Below are positions 47,051-59,453 of a stretch of DNA of 64,000 bases, one piece after another (position 1 is the stretch's first letter; every line of letters starts with the position of its first letter). This DNA is from Phycomyces blakesleeanus NRRL 1555(-) (lineage: Eukaryota; Mucoromycota; Mucoromycetes; Mucorales; Phycomycetaceae). The position numbers and the translations under genes are program-made. The stretch is from assembly GCF_001638985.1 (NCBI RefSeq), contig NW_017265137.1, forward strand, positions 895,054 through 959,053, given 5' to 3'. The notes under the pieces are model-generated. The model had not been told where the DNA came from. It ran no database searches and saw only the letters and a program-made list of their open reading frames with translations.

Positions 47051-49208
47051 ATGTCAACAAATCTAATTCATGCCTTTGGGGCATTCACAGTCTCAATTGT
47101 TCTCTATCGTCCTTTCATAACAAAACTTGACTGGTTTAAATACCTCTTCTTAACAATCGCTAGCTTAATAACTCCATTCTGTGCCCGCGTCTGGCTATCA
47201 GATGAACCCCAGAAACAATCTCAATTGGCTTCAAATACAACCGAATATCCTCTTGGATGGCCATTATACTACCTATCTCCAGACACAACAAATAGAATCC
47301 ACTACATACACCCTGACCGTTTGTTTTCTGAGCCAATCTTACTGCCAGACATCATATTCCTGGCCATAATCACAGCAACTACAGTCACAGTCTGTGGGTT
47401 ATTATCTCGGTGGCAATTTGCAATCATTCATGTTCGCCCAGACTGCAACCCAGTATTTTCTGCATTGACTCGCCACGTTTTATCCATTGTTCTTGTCAGC
47501 CTCGGTGTTTCGAGGTAATTATACAATAATCTTAGCTCATTTGACTATCGTGGTTGCTAACCCTCACCCCTGGTTGATTTACTTTTATTTAATGTCCCGG
47601 CTCACTCATTCCACCTGTCACTTTTCTTCTCCTGAATGATATTTCCATCATTTCATCATAGACATCCCTTACTTGATTATCCTGTTCTTCGCCTTTTGAG
47701 CCCAGTGATGGGTGTACTCTGCTATATGTCTGGCCCTTTCTTTGTCCGACGCTGGAAGGTTATCTGTTTATCTTCTGGAATACCTGCACTTGTAGCTATA
47801 GTGTCTTCTTTTAATGTTCCTGGCCAATGGTCAACATGGTCTGCCATAGACTGGGTATCATTTACCTCCACACTTGTCATGGTCTGCAATGCACTCGATC
47901 ACATTGATGCAATCCTTAATATGTACCCCTACCTTATCACAGCTAATCCAACTGTTCTTGCCCGCATGCAGAGTCCAACTACTATTGAATATTGGTGTGG
48001 TGTGGCTAAGCTGATCAGCCACATGCCCTCCGAATCAGATCTTCCGTTCGGACCTATCAGTGATCTTGAAACTGCTATCCGATTGCTCGGTCCTGCATCT
48101 AGATCATGGAAGACCATGGCTGCCCTTTTCCCAACAAACCTACGCCAGGACCTTTGCCTTCTGTATGCATTCTTCAGAACTGCCGATGACCTGGTCGATG
48201 ATGCACCATCACTGGAACAAAGTCAAGCTAATCTTGTAACCCTCCGACATTTCTTGCACGATGTATTCTCAAATGATACAACCAAGCCTGTGGAGTTGAA
48301 CCCTAACGATGATCTCACTCTTCCCTCTCATATTGACTGGGATCACTACAGAAGCCTCCTTCCATCAGAAGATGTCCTGTCCACCTTCCGTTCCTTCGCT
48401 CGTGTATCTCACTACGTCTGCCCACGCGCCATGTTTGAACTGACGGATGCATGGGAGCTAGATCTCAAGAACGAGCCTATCAAGAACCAGAACGACCTTC
48501 TTCAATACGCAGCCCTGATCTCTGGTACCTTTGGTGAGCTGTGTACCTGCGTGATTATGTACAAGACTGGCTATGGAAATTGGCGGTCCGATATGATTGC
48601 ACGTAAAGACGATGTCTTGTCAAAGGCACGTTCCACTGGGCAGGTAAGATTATAAACAATATATATATATATTATATTGAATACATCATGTACTTAAAGA
48701 TTTGACATTTGATTTGTAGTGTCTTCAATTGGTAAACATCGCCCGTGATGTTATTGCTGATAGCATCAATGGTCGTTGCTATGTTCCACTTCAATACATG
48801 AACCAACCCCAGAAAAATTATGGTGTCTTAAAGACGGCCCGCAGTCCTTCGGAATTAGGCGAGCGTACTCTCAAGTCTTATGCCATTCGAATTCTTGCCC
48901 TGGCCGATCAGATCTCCGATCAGGCTCAAAACGGCATCGACGGGCTTCCGGCCGAAGTTCAGGATAGTATCCGCGCCGCTTTTGAGATCTACATGGCAAT
49001 TGGCCCTACCCTACGCAAGAACCCAGGATTTCCTTTACGAACCAAAGTTCCCAAGCACACCCAGCAATGGATTGCCCTGCGTTGTATTTACGGTTTCCAC
49101 AATACCATGGCCCATGCTTTGCAGGAAACTTTCAAAAGGTTTATCTACACCAGAATTCCTACTCTGGGGAGATTGTCTGCTCATGTAGCTAACCAAAAGC
49201 GCTTTTAA
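47051..49208 (+). CDS. CarRA-type phytoene synthase with degenerate lycopene-cyclase domain
   Basis: Exons 47051-47514, 47662-48643 and 48720-49208 (introns of 147 and 76 bp) give 644 residues, close to Mucorales CarRA (about 600). The N-terminal 250 or so residues are hydrophobic and align in layout with the R (lycopene cyclase) domain. The C-terminal half is a squalene/phytoene synthase domain with both Asp-rich sites: FFRTADDLVDD near residue 340 and LVNIARDVIADSINGRCYVP at about 485-505, plus ISGTFGELCT. It should condense two geranylgeranyl diphosphates to phytoene if active. The cyclase half lacks the two P-x-E-E type motifs: the corresponding sites read LLPDIIFLAII and SAIDWVSFTS. Membrane attachment is likely. 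It is probably a CarRA paralogue rather than the main bifunctional enzyme. Confidence 0.82.
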
Positions 49209-50663
49209 TCTTTTCACCCGCACAATCTTCTTATTCATGTCATAATAATTTATTAAGTTGCCTTACCTTTTTGTACATCTTTCCTATCTCTCTTTCTCTT
49301 TCTCTCTCCATGTGTGTGTCTAATACCTACCTACCAAAAAAAAAAGAAGATTATATACATACACATATATGTCTATACAAATACAAATACCAATATCTAT
49401 TATAGGATATTCTTGTTATCTCAACCTCTACTTCTAAAGATGTTTAAAAAAATTACAATAAAGAATACATATTGTGTTGTACTAAATAAAGTGCCAGTCC
49501 GACCCAGACAGACAAAGCTGCCTGTACTCTTGCCGGACTCTTCCGCAATGTTAGGCTTATTATATATAAATCTGTTTGACATCATTTTTTGTTTATTTTA
49601 TTGTAGCCGATCTTCACTATTAATAAAGGCAAGGAGAAGGATTGTGCACTTCAAAAAAATATATGTTAATATATACATATACATATACACATCAAGCTTG
49701 CTTGGTAGCATTGGTTATACAAAGTTTATGGAGAACATTATGTGGGTCATTTGGTCAGAGACGGAGTTGATAAAACAGAATAAGTCCGGGTCCATTACTT
49801 TCATCAAGAGGTGTGGGGAGTGCAATAATTAGATAATCATGAGGTAGAAACGGGATTGAATTATCTTTTTGGAAAGTAAAAATAAATGAACTGGAATGGA
49901 GCTATACTTGAAAACTCTACGACAAAGCCAGAGATTTTACACACAAGAGAATTATCAATGGGTTTGCGAGTACCTTGATTCGTGGTCTTTGTAACGGATC
50001 GACGAGACGTGTAACCCAGTAACGCGTATCGGTCCGGATATGCATTTCTGAATCTAAAGAGTGAGTACGGCTTATAAAAATTAGTACGAGTAGATATTTA
50101 TAATATCTTTACTTGATTTTCGGACCTGCTCTATTTCTTTTTTTTTTCCCGAACGAAATCAATTTCAAATGTCAGAATCTTGAAATAAGCAATGTAGCTA
50201 ATTGAAATGATGAAATGGATGATAAAAATAAGTAGAAATGTGTTTTGGAAAAAGAAATGCCTTTAAATGAAGCAATTATATAATGACACATGGTGGGTCG
50301 GTCAGGTAATGTAAATGTCCAACTCAGTGATAACAAAATGAATACGGATATAAAGACAAGTTCATTAAAGAACAAATAAAAAGAGCTATATAACTACTTC
50401 TAGACTCACTACGATGAACGATACAAAGATGGTGGACCTTATCCATCGTGCCAGAGAAGGTAAATCTGTACAGAAGTAAAAACGAGAAAAAGAATAAGAG
50501 TAGGGCTGACGAAGTTGGGAAACCTCACAACACCCGTGTCAATTGCATGATGAAAAAAAAATTAAATGCTTTCTAGAAGTCTATTATCACAATCATAAAT
50601 CTTCATGCCCACAAGTCATATAAAGACCAGTTGCATGAGAAACTGAATGATACAGAGAAAATT
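49209..50663. other. intergenic region downstream of the CarRA-like gene
   Basis: AT-rich, with short simple repeats (CT-rich near 49285-49315, ATAC-type near 49355-49385). A 172-codon frame at 49314-49832 is made of low-complexity I/Y/K codons at its ends and has no recognisable motif. Confidence 0.45.
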
Positions 50664-50934
50664 TCAATCAGCAACAGGATTGGCAGTATTCTGGACTCGA
50701 TAAACAACGTCATTAATAATAATAACCAACCGAACCTTTTTACCAAAATCCAATGGCTTGAACTTAATCACCTTTGAAATAAATAAAAACCACGGAATAT
50801 ATTAGAGAAAGACACCCAGAAAAAAATGAAAAAATAAAAACGTTGGGATGATTGAAGATGAGAAATACTTTGATCCTTACACAATGCTGTACGCTGCTAT
50901 TTTTCCTGGATCGCCGAGATTGTCTGGAAGCCAT
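50664..50934 (-). CDS. possible small two-exon protein
   Basis: An exon from ATG 50934 encodes MASRQSRRSRKNSSVQHC and meets a GTAAGG donor. A ttcaaag acceptor opens a second exon at 50771 encoding VIKFKPLDFGKKVRLVIIIN and ending VQNTANPVAD-TGA at 50664. The join keeps the frame, giving 53 residues: a basic Ser/Arg head and a beta-like tail. It may be the end of a larger gene. No family recognised. Confidence 0.35.
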
Positions 50935-53137
50935 ATGAATCCGAGAAAACTTTGTACTTTACTGAAAAAGACTCTTAGACTAAAAAAGCATGATAGGTTT
51001 GGCTAAAGCCAAAGGCTGAAAACCTATTACCATTATCCGTATAGTCAGAGACTCTTGCTGTGCTACCATATTTCTTTATTTTATTACGAAAATTCAGAAA
51101 TATATTCTATGTTACTGAAAGGGTATTATCCTTATCATCTGAAGTTATCTAGTACAATTATCTAAGGGAAGGGAAAGGGTAATCAGAGGAAAAGTATCTA
51201 TATATTTGGATAATGTTAATTGGGTTTTAGACTTTGACTTTAGCCTAGCACATCATCCTTCAATTAGTAAAGACTTTTACTGTGTCTCTAGAGTCGAACC
51301 GTGAGAAATGTTTAAGGTAATATTAGATAATCTGTTGGCAGTTTGGCGAGACAAACGGTAAATCATGTTGAACAACACCGAGGAAGATCAAAAGCCGTGT
51401 GGGAGAACGTCGTCCACCGAACCACCAACTGCTAGTGCAAGTGTGGGTCCCAAGGCACGTGCTTTGAGACGAGTGACCCCAGGTAGTCGTGGAATCATAT
51501 TTAGGTAGAATTGAATATGCTTACTATATAAGATACCTACCATATTGTCTATCGCTCTGTTTCTCAACAGTAAGTCATTTTTTGGGATTTGACCTGCCTA
51601 TTTCTCAAATCTATACTTTTATGGTGAAACATATTAAGCTCGGGGTCCTTTTCAATCTTCGACCATGCTACACCGTACCAATATATATATATATATATAT
51701 ATATCTTAAGTACCTGTACACAAACTCTTATAACATTTTTTTATATGTATCAATACAAACTGTACTTACTTTCTCCACTCCAAAGTAAGAATGCTTCATA
51801 TTTACGTTTACCAAATAATCGATGTCCTCACTGGGATATCTGTACCAGAGTGGGAGCCTATTCTTTCTCCCCTATCACGATTTTTTTTTCGATTTCTTTA
51901 GACGCGGGATACAGTTCCTGATAGACCGACGGGTATACAGACCTAAACCTAATAATCTCATTAACATACAACGTACAATACCAAAATAAAAATGGAATAT
52001 CTATTTTATTTGCCTGTCTTTCAAATCCACCGTGGCGTACCTACAAAAGTAGTATCGAGGGTCTTCAAGGATCGCCTTCCACTTACCGACACTATACGTT
52101 TAAGATAACCATTGAGTTTACAAAGATACTACCCCAAGAACAAAAAGTGGATTGTTCTTGTTTCTCTCTTTATCACATTGGCACAACTACTGATTAAGTT
52201 TATAGGCTCTTCTTTTGACTACAGTCTACGTTTGCTAATAAGTTTTGTTGTAGAGGTACGAATGAGATCACCCATTCCTTGCAATTCATTTTTGTGTTAT
52301 GAAAAAAAAAACAAGAAGGGAAGAAAAGAAAAGATAAAATAAATAACAAGAGCTAAACAGGCTCAAGTGTTGCTAGGTAACGTCATTCCCCATGACCACA
52401 AAACAATAGAAATAGTAATAAGAAAAGGGTTGCCTGGTTGTCATGGTTATTATGGCTGTCATGGCTGTATGTTTAATTATTATTTGGTTTGTTTTTATTT
52501 TTAAAGTAGTCAATCATTTACTTTATTTTAACTAATAGTAATAATAGTAAGAGGAAGAAGAAAAAAAAAGGAACGAATGGATGGGTTAGCCTAGCCGTAG
52601 TTATATATACATTGCATGGATATTCGTGATGAAAAAGAAAAGTTTATTAATAGGAAATAAGGACAGTTATGATGAGATGAGCATAAAAGAAAAATATTGA
52701 TTAAACACATCTTTATACTTTGCTTATTGTCAGTGTGGCTCACTCTAAAATGCCAGGAATAATTGTCCACAAACGTGAGTTCTCCAACATCTTTGTGAAT
52801 AATTTAGCCTTTCTGGTGTGAACCGTCAACAGCAACATCTTTTTCTTTTTGGCTGCAAGTGGAATAAATGTGGTACAGATAGGGCATTGGTCCTATTTTT
52901 AACCGGCGTAGGCCTATTTATGGCAAGGGGAAAAAGTGAGTTACCAAAGCTTTTCGAATGTGGGCTGGGAGAATGAGGTTGTGAGTGGGTAATAGACCAA
53001 TCAGTTCAGGATTGTCGATTCTACTGTCTTGTGTATCACTCTATAAATACAGCCAAACTTCAAAAGCATAAAAGACCAAGTTACCTGACGTCCCCAAACG
53101 TCCCTTTACCTCCTTTACTTTATATTCTGTCAAAATC
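50935..53137. other. intergenic region with coding-like patches
   Basis: A GC-richer patch starts with ATG at 51366 (MLNNTEEDQKPCGRTSS..), and a hydrophobic patch at 52112-52255 (RYYPKNKKWIVLVSLFIT..) ends at a GTACGA donor-like site. They could be exons of one membrane protein but I could not build a continuous frame. The rest is AT-rich with (AT)n at 51683-51702 and a repeated TCATGG unit near 52440-52470. Confidence 0.3.
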
Positions 53138-53937
53138 ATGAGAATCCCAGTTGCCTTGATCATCAGCGCTTTCATTGGTGCTACACAAGCCTTTGTCCAG
53201 TCTCCTAACTACCAGTTCAACGTCTCCTTGCCTGTATCCGACAACCCATACGTCGCAGGCCAGACCCTGCCTCTTGTTTATGATGTTGCATCCAACACAA
53301 CATCCGATAGTAAGTAGATGTGATACACTTAAGCATCGATTAATCGTATTCTTTGTATTAGACCTCCAGCTGTCTGTAATAGTCGTTAGTGCAAACAATG
53401 CTACCAACAGTGTAGTTGCCCTTGCAAATGCCAATATCGGTCAGGGTTCCAGCTATAAGAAAACAATTGGTGGTGCTGATGTCTATGAACACCAGGAGAA
53501 CGTATGTTGTTGTTTTTTGTTTTTATTTAAGCACTAAAATGTATATGGCTGGCTGACTTCATATTTTTTTTTTAAAAAAAAAAAACAGTACGCTATTCCT
53601 CTCAACACCACCCCAGGAAACTACCTCGTAAGTATATAATATAATACTATCTTTTAAGGAAGCTTGTATTAACATATGTTTTTATTTCTGCGTTCAACAG
53701 GTCGTCTACTTTGACAACATCTCTCAGACCAACGCCACTGTCGCCATTGTTATTAACGCTCCTCCAGTGTCAAGCTCTGCTGCTGCTCCTGCCGCCTCAA
53801 GTGCAGCTGGCGCAAAGGGCGCATCGACTGGCACAAGTGCTACCACCAACTCCATCTTCAGCGCTGGTACCGCTACTTTCAAATGGACACCAGCCTTAAT
53901 TATTCTCTGCATTGCACCTCATTTGCTCAACTTTTAA
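53138..53937 (+). CDS. GPI-anchored Ser/Ala-rich cell-wall protein (Kre9/Knh1-like N-terminus)
   Basis: Exons 53138-53309, 53362-53501, 53589-53627 and 53701-53937 give 195 residues. Residues 1-18 are a signal peptide (MRIPVALIISAFIGATQA). An Ig-like beta domain of the Ser/Thr-rich GPI-anchored family follows (NYQFNVSLPVSDNPYVAGQT, then PGNYLVVYFDNISQTNAT) with several N-glycosylation sites. Then comes a Ser/Ala/Thr-rich linker and a hydrophobic tail (WTPALIILCIAPHLLNF) that fits a GPI-attachment signal. Such proteins sit on the plasma membrane or in the wall and are linked to beta-glucan assembly in yeasts; the precise role here is inferred. Confidence 0.8.
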
Positions 53938-54263
53938 AATACATTTACGCACAAAGACACAAAGCCAAAAGTGCTTTTCAATTATTATTATAGTTTCTTC
54001 TTCTTTATCTTTCTTTTAAAACTTAATTAATTAAATGATAGACAAAACACCAACCCGTAGGATTTATGTGTATAAATATTAAATTATAATTTTTAATATT
54101 CAATTCCTTCATTGAAATATAAACACACTGTACTTGTCAACACTTTTTATACTTAATATACATTTCTCAATACAACTTTTTATTTTATTTTTGAATTGAT
54201 AACAAAAAAAAGATCGCTCCTTTTCTTTCATGGTGCTTAAACAGGGAAGTAGTAAAGGGTAAT

Positions 54264-55727
54264 TTACTTCTTGCCAGCCTTGGCAGCAGCCTTGGTGACC
54301 TTGGAGGCCTTGTCGACCTTCTCGACGGCCTTGATGACACCGACGGCAACGGTCTGACGCATATCACGGACGGCGAAACGACCGAGAGGGGGGTAGTCAG
54401 TGTAGGCCTCGACGCACATGGGCTTGGAGGGAACCATCTTGACGATGGCAGAGTCACCGGACTTGATGAACTTGGGGGCATCTTCCATCTTCTTACCGGA
54501 ACGACGGTCGATCTTCTCGAGGAGCTCAGCGAACTTGCAGGCAATGTGAGCAGTGTGGCAATCGAGAACGGGAGAGTAACCAGCACCGATCTGACCGGGG
54601 TGGTTGAGGACAATAACCTGGGCAGTGAAGGAACCGGACTCCTTGGCGGGGTCGTTCTTGGAGTCAGAGCAGACGTTACCACGACGGATATCCTTGACCG
54701 AAACGTTCTTGACGTTGAAACCGACGTTGTCTCCGGGGAGACCCTCAACGAGCTGTTCGTGGTGCATTTCGACGGATTTGACTTCAGTGACAACACCAGC
54801 GGGGGCGAAGTTGACGATCATACCAGCCTTGATGACACCAGTCTCGACACGACCGACGGGAACAGTACCGATACCACCGATCTTGTAGACATCCTGGAGG
54901 GGAAGACGGAGGGGCTTGTCGGAAGGACGGACGGGAGGGTCGATGTTGTCGATGGCCTCGAGAAGGGTCTTTCCGGACTTGACACCAGCCTTGGTCTCCT
55001 TGGTCCATCCCTTGAACCAACCCATGTTGACGGACTCCTCCAACATGTTGTCTCCGTGCCATCCGGAGATGGGGACGAAGGGAACGGACTTGGGGTTGAA
55101 ACCGATCTTCTTGATGAAGGAGGAAACTTCCTTGACGATTTCGTTGTAACGGGCCTCGGACCACTTGGTGGTGTCCATCTTGTTGATGGCGACGATCAAC
55201 TGGCGGACACCGAGGGTGAAGGCAAGAAGAGCGTGCTCACGGGTCTGACCATCCTTGGAGATACCAGCTTCGAACTCACCGGTACCGGCAGCAATGATGA
55301 GGACACCGCAATCGGCCTGGGAGGTACCAGTGATCATGTTCTTGATGAAATCACGATGACCGGGGGCATCAATGACGGTGACCATGAACTTGGGGGTCTC
55401 GAACTTCCAGAGAGCAATATCGATGGTGATACCACGTTCACGCTCGGCCTTAAGCTTGTCAAGAACCCAGGCGTACTTGAAGGAACCCTTACCGAGTTCA
55501 GCGGCTTCCTTCTCGAACTTCTCGATGGTACGCTTGTCAATACCTCCGCACTTGTAGATCAAGTGACCGGTGGTGGTGGACTTGCCCTGAAGATTGAAAC
55601 AAAATTGTTTAGAACATATATATTTATTTATTAATTCAGGACAAGAAAAGTAGTACTAGTGGGAAATACTTACGGAATCGACGTGGCCAATAACGACAAC
55701 GTTAACGTGAGTCTTTTCCTTACCCAT
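54264..55727 (-). CDS. tef1: translation elongation factor EF-1alpha
   Basis: Exon 1 (55727-55674) and exon 2 (55586-54264) give 458 residues, the standard length. The 87-bp intron splits the P-loop GHVDS/GKSTT. Other GTPase motifs are [12 protein letters not shown] and NKMD. The C-terminal domains are complete ([34 protein letters not shown]) and end in a Lys/Ala-rich tail, AAKAGKK. The protein brings aminoacyl-tRNA to the ribosome. Codon use is strongly C-ending and GC-rich compared with the AT-rich window, which is why the opposite strand shows a 362-codon shadow frame. Mucorales often hold several copies of this gene. Confidence 0.98.
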
Positions 55728-56693
55728 GGCTACAAAAGAGATTAGACGGATGTGTAAGTGATGTGTGTGGATGGATGGATGGATGGATTTTAGTATATGG
55801 ATTGGCCATTTCAATTTACCTGTAAAGTGAATGTGATATTAGGGAAGGTCCATACTGTTCGTCACCGAACGAAATTAAATATGAGAAAAATAGCACGGTC
55901 ACAAAGCTGAAGTTTAATCAACTTTATAAAATTTATAAATTCATTAGGTACATTTAATCAGAAACAGATACGGCTTGGCACAAGAAAAAATGATTAAAGA
56001 TATTTACTGATATATACATATATACACATCGCGTGCTGTACATTTACCAAGTTGTGAAGAGGTAAGTGTTTTGGGTACCAATTGGATTTGGTACTTGTCT
56101 TTTGGAAAGAGCGTAGTTTGATAGATATGTCAAATTATTGCTTCAACTACTTCTTGTTAATTACAGTTGGTTATCGAAATCTTATACACAAGTCCATCCA
56201 TGTATTTTTTCTAAATAAAGTAAAAACAAAAAATAGTAAAATAAACTGATTAAGCAAGTGGTTTGAATTATCCTTTAAAACATAATTCTGCATTTATTCA
56301 TATATACTCTACCATTAAGCAAGTCTTTAGATTTTCTTTAAAAAAAGTATAATAATAATGATAGTATTTTTGGTTAAATCAAGAATATAATAATTACGAT
56401 CAATTATTAGATATGTGGTTGTTATGTAGCCAAAACATTTACTTGTCTTTGATTTGAATGTGAGAATGTCAATATATTCTCCTGAATTCTACAGAAGCCT
56501 TTGTCAACCTATGCTTGTCTGTCTGATTTTAGTCAATGTAATTAAAGTACAATGTTGTACATAAATTTGCCTAACACATATATGTGTTTATTGTACATGG
56601 CTGAACTGATATAAGTATAATTAATTGCTGTATATATAGCTGTAAAAAAACAATTTCTTTTCTTCTCTAATCTTCTTTATATTCTAACCATCG
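55728..56693. other. intergenic region (EF-1alpha promoter side)
   Basis: Upstream of tef1. It holds a (GGAT)n tetranucleotide run at 55770-55790 shortly before the gene, then AT-rich DNA to the 3' end of the ABC1-like gene. No gene seen. Confidence 0.5.
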
Positions 56694-58651
56694 AAAACTG
56701 AAGAATCTATCTTGATTCCAAACTGACGTTCCAGCTGTAAATTGGATACCATTTTTTTAAAAGAAAAGCATTAGTTAAACTCGTATAGCAACCTTAGTCT
56801 TTATTTATTTACCTGTTCTGTCATCTTCTTGTCCAAGACATCTTCGAATCCATTAAGCTTATTGCCAAAAACAACCCTTCCCACAGCGTCTCTGAAACGC
56901 ACCATCCAAAAAGTAACTGTCATTAACAATAGGGTAGATTCAAACAGGAATGATTTCCAGGATAGGCGGACAGTTTGCAGCCAGCTTCCTTTGCTCGTCG
57001 AAGTATTAAGGCCAATTACTGCCCAGCGTGCCATAATATTAATTCGATTAACTGGACTTCCCACTTGACGATTATTAGCACGCATTATATTCATATTTCG
57101 AGACACGAAGATGATTTCTCGAGGAAAAAGAGACTGGTCTTTAAGGAAGTGTTTAATACGCTCCTTAGCATTCATTTGCATATCGTAGACGTCGCGCATA
57201 TCAACACTCTGCTGGATATGAAGTGCTTTCTCGGGTGAGAATGGCTTTTGCAAGGTCAAGGACGCAAACATATTGGCATCGTGGATTCCCTTGAAAATAA
57301 TTAGGTTAGTTACTATGATCCTCTCTCACTCTCGCTTTACATTAAATTCCCTTCCCCTATCTTTTATCTTTCTTTTTACTTTACCCAACTACTACATATT
57401 TCTTGCATTGTCTTGATATCTAACATAAATAAAGCTTCCCACATTCTACAGTATTCAATACGGAATCTACATAGTTCAACATTGGTTTACATCCGGTTCA
57501 GAAACTTGTGTCAAATTCCACCAAAACAATAGCTTACTTTTCTGACTCTTGGATGTATAGGCCGTGGTCAATTAGCACTACCTGCGTGTGTTTGGGATTG
57601 TCGGGATGAGACCGAACTAGTACATTGCCTGGGTGAGGGTCACCATGTACAAACCCGGTCTTAAATATCTGGCTCGAAAATGCCATGATGGCCGTTTTCA
57701 TAGCCCAGTTGAAATCTAGGTGGCGTTCCGCAATACTAGCGGTGTCTGTGAGCTGAACTCCATCGATCCATTCACACACCAGCACTCGTTTTGAACTGAG
57801 TTCTGGGTATGTCTTTGGAATATACACCTTGCCTCTAAGGCGAGGCTCGTCTTGGATATGCTTCCATGCTTTCATCGCATTTCTAGACAAAATAAATAAA
57901 TAATACTCTGTAGTGAGTAAGCCTTTATCTTATTGTCCATTACACTTATACATCTTTATGCTACGCTTTGTTACCTGGCTTCACATTCAAAGTCAGCTTC
58001 CATGCGAAGATGATCTTCTACATAATCTGTAGACCATGTAATAGGAAGGTCGAACATGTACTCATATACTTGTGCAAGTACCCGGTAGCAAAACAGATCC
58101 GTGTTAATTTGCTTCTGAATAGCTGGCTTCTGAATCTTGACTGCCACGATATCGCCGTTCTTCAGACGGGCCTTGTGCACCTGTGCAATTGATGCGGACG
58201 CCAAAGGAGTCTTATCGAATTCATCAAATACGCTTTCAGGCAGACACCCAAAGTCTTCCTTAAACACTCTCTCTACTGCCTCGAATGGTACTGCTGGTGC
58301 AGAGTCAAAAAGACGACGCGCTCTTTCTTGGTAGGGTAAGGGCAGAATTGCTGCCTGGGTGCCGATCACTTGGCCCATCTTTATGTACAATCCACCGTTT
58401 TTCTCAAATACATCAAAGAGTCTGTTGGCAGTTCTTTTGTGGAGCTCTTCAATAGGCCGAATGTCCCTGTCTGCGGTAGGCTGAAAGTTCAATTTGTAAT
58501 CAATCGCTACTGCCATTCCATTGTAAGCCGTGCGACAGTTGCGTTGGATAAGCTTAGCGTCTGTCCAATTGTCAACTGCGTATATGCCTGTGCCCACAAC
58601 TCCAGCAGTCAAGAGAGGAAACAGGCGTCTTGTAAAGCGGGATCTGCTCAT
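56694..58651 (-). CDS. mitochondrial ABC1/ADCK-family (Mcp2-like) atypical kinase
   Basis: Five exons. The first (58651 to about 57973) encodes a basic N-terminus MSRSRFTRRLFPLLTAGVVG with a hydrophobic segment, then the family KxGQ motif (GGLYIKMGQVIGTQAAILP), ASIAQVHKARL and the AVKIQKP lysine block. The second (about 57883-57540) has KTGFVHGDPHPGNVL and VVLIDHGLY. The third is short (FRIEYCRMWEALFMLDIKTM). The fourth covers 57290 to about 56812. The last encodes LERQFGIKIDSSVFDG before TAG at 56694. The gene belongs to the UbiB/ABC1 family, nearest in organisation to ADCK1/yeast Mcp2, inner-membrane proteins tied to lipid homeostasis. It has a C-terminal hydrophobic helix (FESTLLLMTVTFWMVRF). 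Confidence 0.88.
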
Positions 58652-58964
58652 GACGATTGGTGTAGAAAAGACACCTAATTTTTTTTTTCATGTATATATA
58701 TATATATATTTAAAAATAAACATACACACATATATTTTGTGCACAACCTTTAAACGGTAAGCGTAAGAGGGGTCACGTGTGGGTACGATAACAACAAAAG
58801 AGGAAAAATGAAAGGGGAGAGAGAGGGAAAGGAAAAGTACGTGTTGCGCTTTGACCTCATTTTTGCTGCAAAAAAATCTTTCTTTATTTCTTTCATATCG
58901 TTGTTCATTAGACCGTGTATTTGTGCGTGTGTGGGGAATCGGTAGAGCTATAAAGCCTATTTAT

Positions 58965-59453
58965 ATGTCTCAGCTAACAATACTATCCAATGAAGGACAT
59001 GACAAACGGTAAGTATGTGCTGGTGTATCCTTAGTTAATAAATATTCATGCACTTGATAAAAGCTATCAACTGTTATCCTAATATTTCTTTCTTTATTTA
59101 TTTTTTACTTCAACTATATACATATATACTTATAAGTATATAAAAAGGAATTTGTACATCCACAACTTTTATCTTGCAGGAAAGGGAACCCACGCACACA
59201 TACACACTCAACTTTCAAGGCACGCGGGATTACCAATCTTCCCATTATCGTGTCTCAATTATTGAAATTTCCTGAATGCAATGAGCTCAGCAATCTAGGT
59301 CAGATGATCTCTGATCGATGTGTGATTGAATTACTACTACACGCAGTTTTGGATTATGACTCAACCGTAGGTGCTCTTGTAAGCGGCTTTCCTCGCACGG
59401 ACATTCAAGTTGAAGCCCTGAAGATGTTGCACGACAAAATGTCACATCTTTAA
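58965..59453 (+). CDS. adenylate-kinase-like short protein lacking a P-loop
   Basis: Exon 58965-59008 (MSQLTILSNEGHDKR) and exon 59180-59453 join with a GTAAGT/TTGCAG intron into 105 residues. The second part reads STFKARGITNLPIIVSQLLK, SNLGQMISDRCVIELLLHAV and ALVSGFPRTDIQVEALKMLH, the DGFPR and flanking blocks of adenylate-kinase-type proteins (with Ser for Asp in the DGFPR motif). The nucleotide-binding P-loop is missing. The +1 frame across 59179-59199 reads GKGTHAH, suggestive of a former P-loop end before a CA-repeat expansion. A TATAAA lies at about 58950. It may be a pseudogene or a gene fragment. Confidence 0.45.

Noticed and set aside
49314..49832. 172-codon plus-strand frame
   Set aside because: Begins and ends in simple I/Y/T/N-rich repeats and has no recognisable domain; lies in the 3' flank of the CarRA-like gene.
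54546..55634. 362-codon plus-strand frame
   Set aside because: It is the exact antisense of EF-1alpha; the long open frame results from the biased codon use of that gene.
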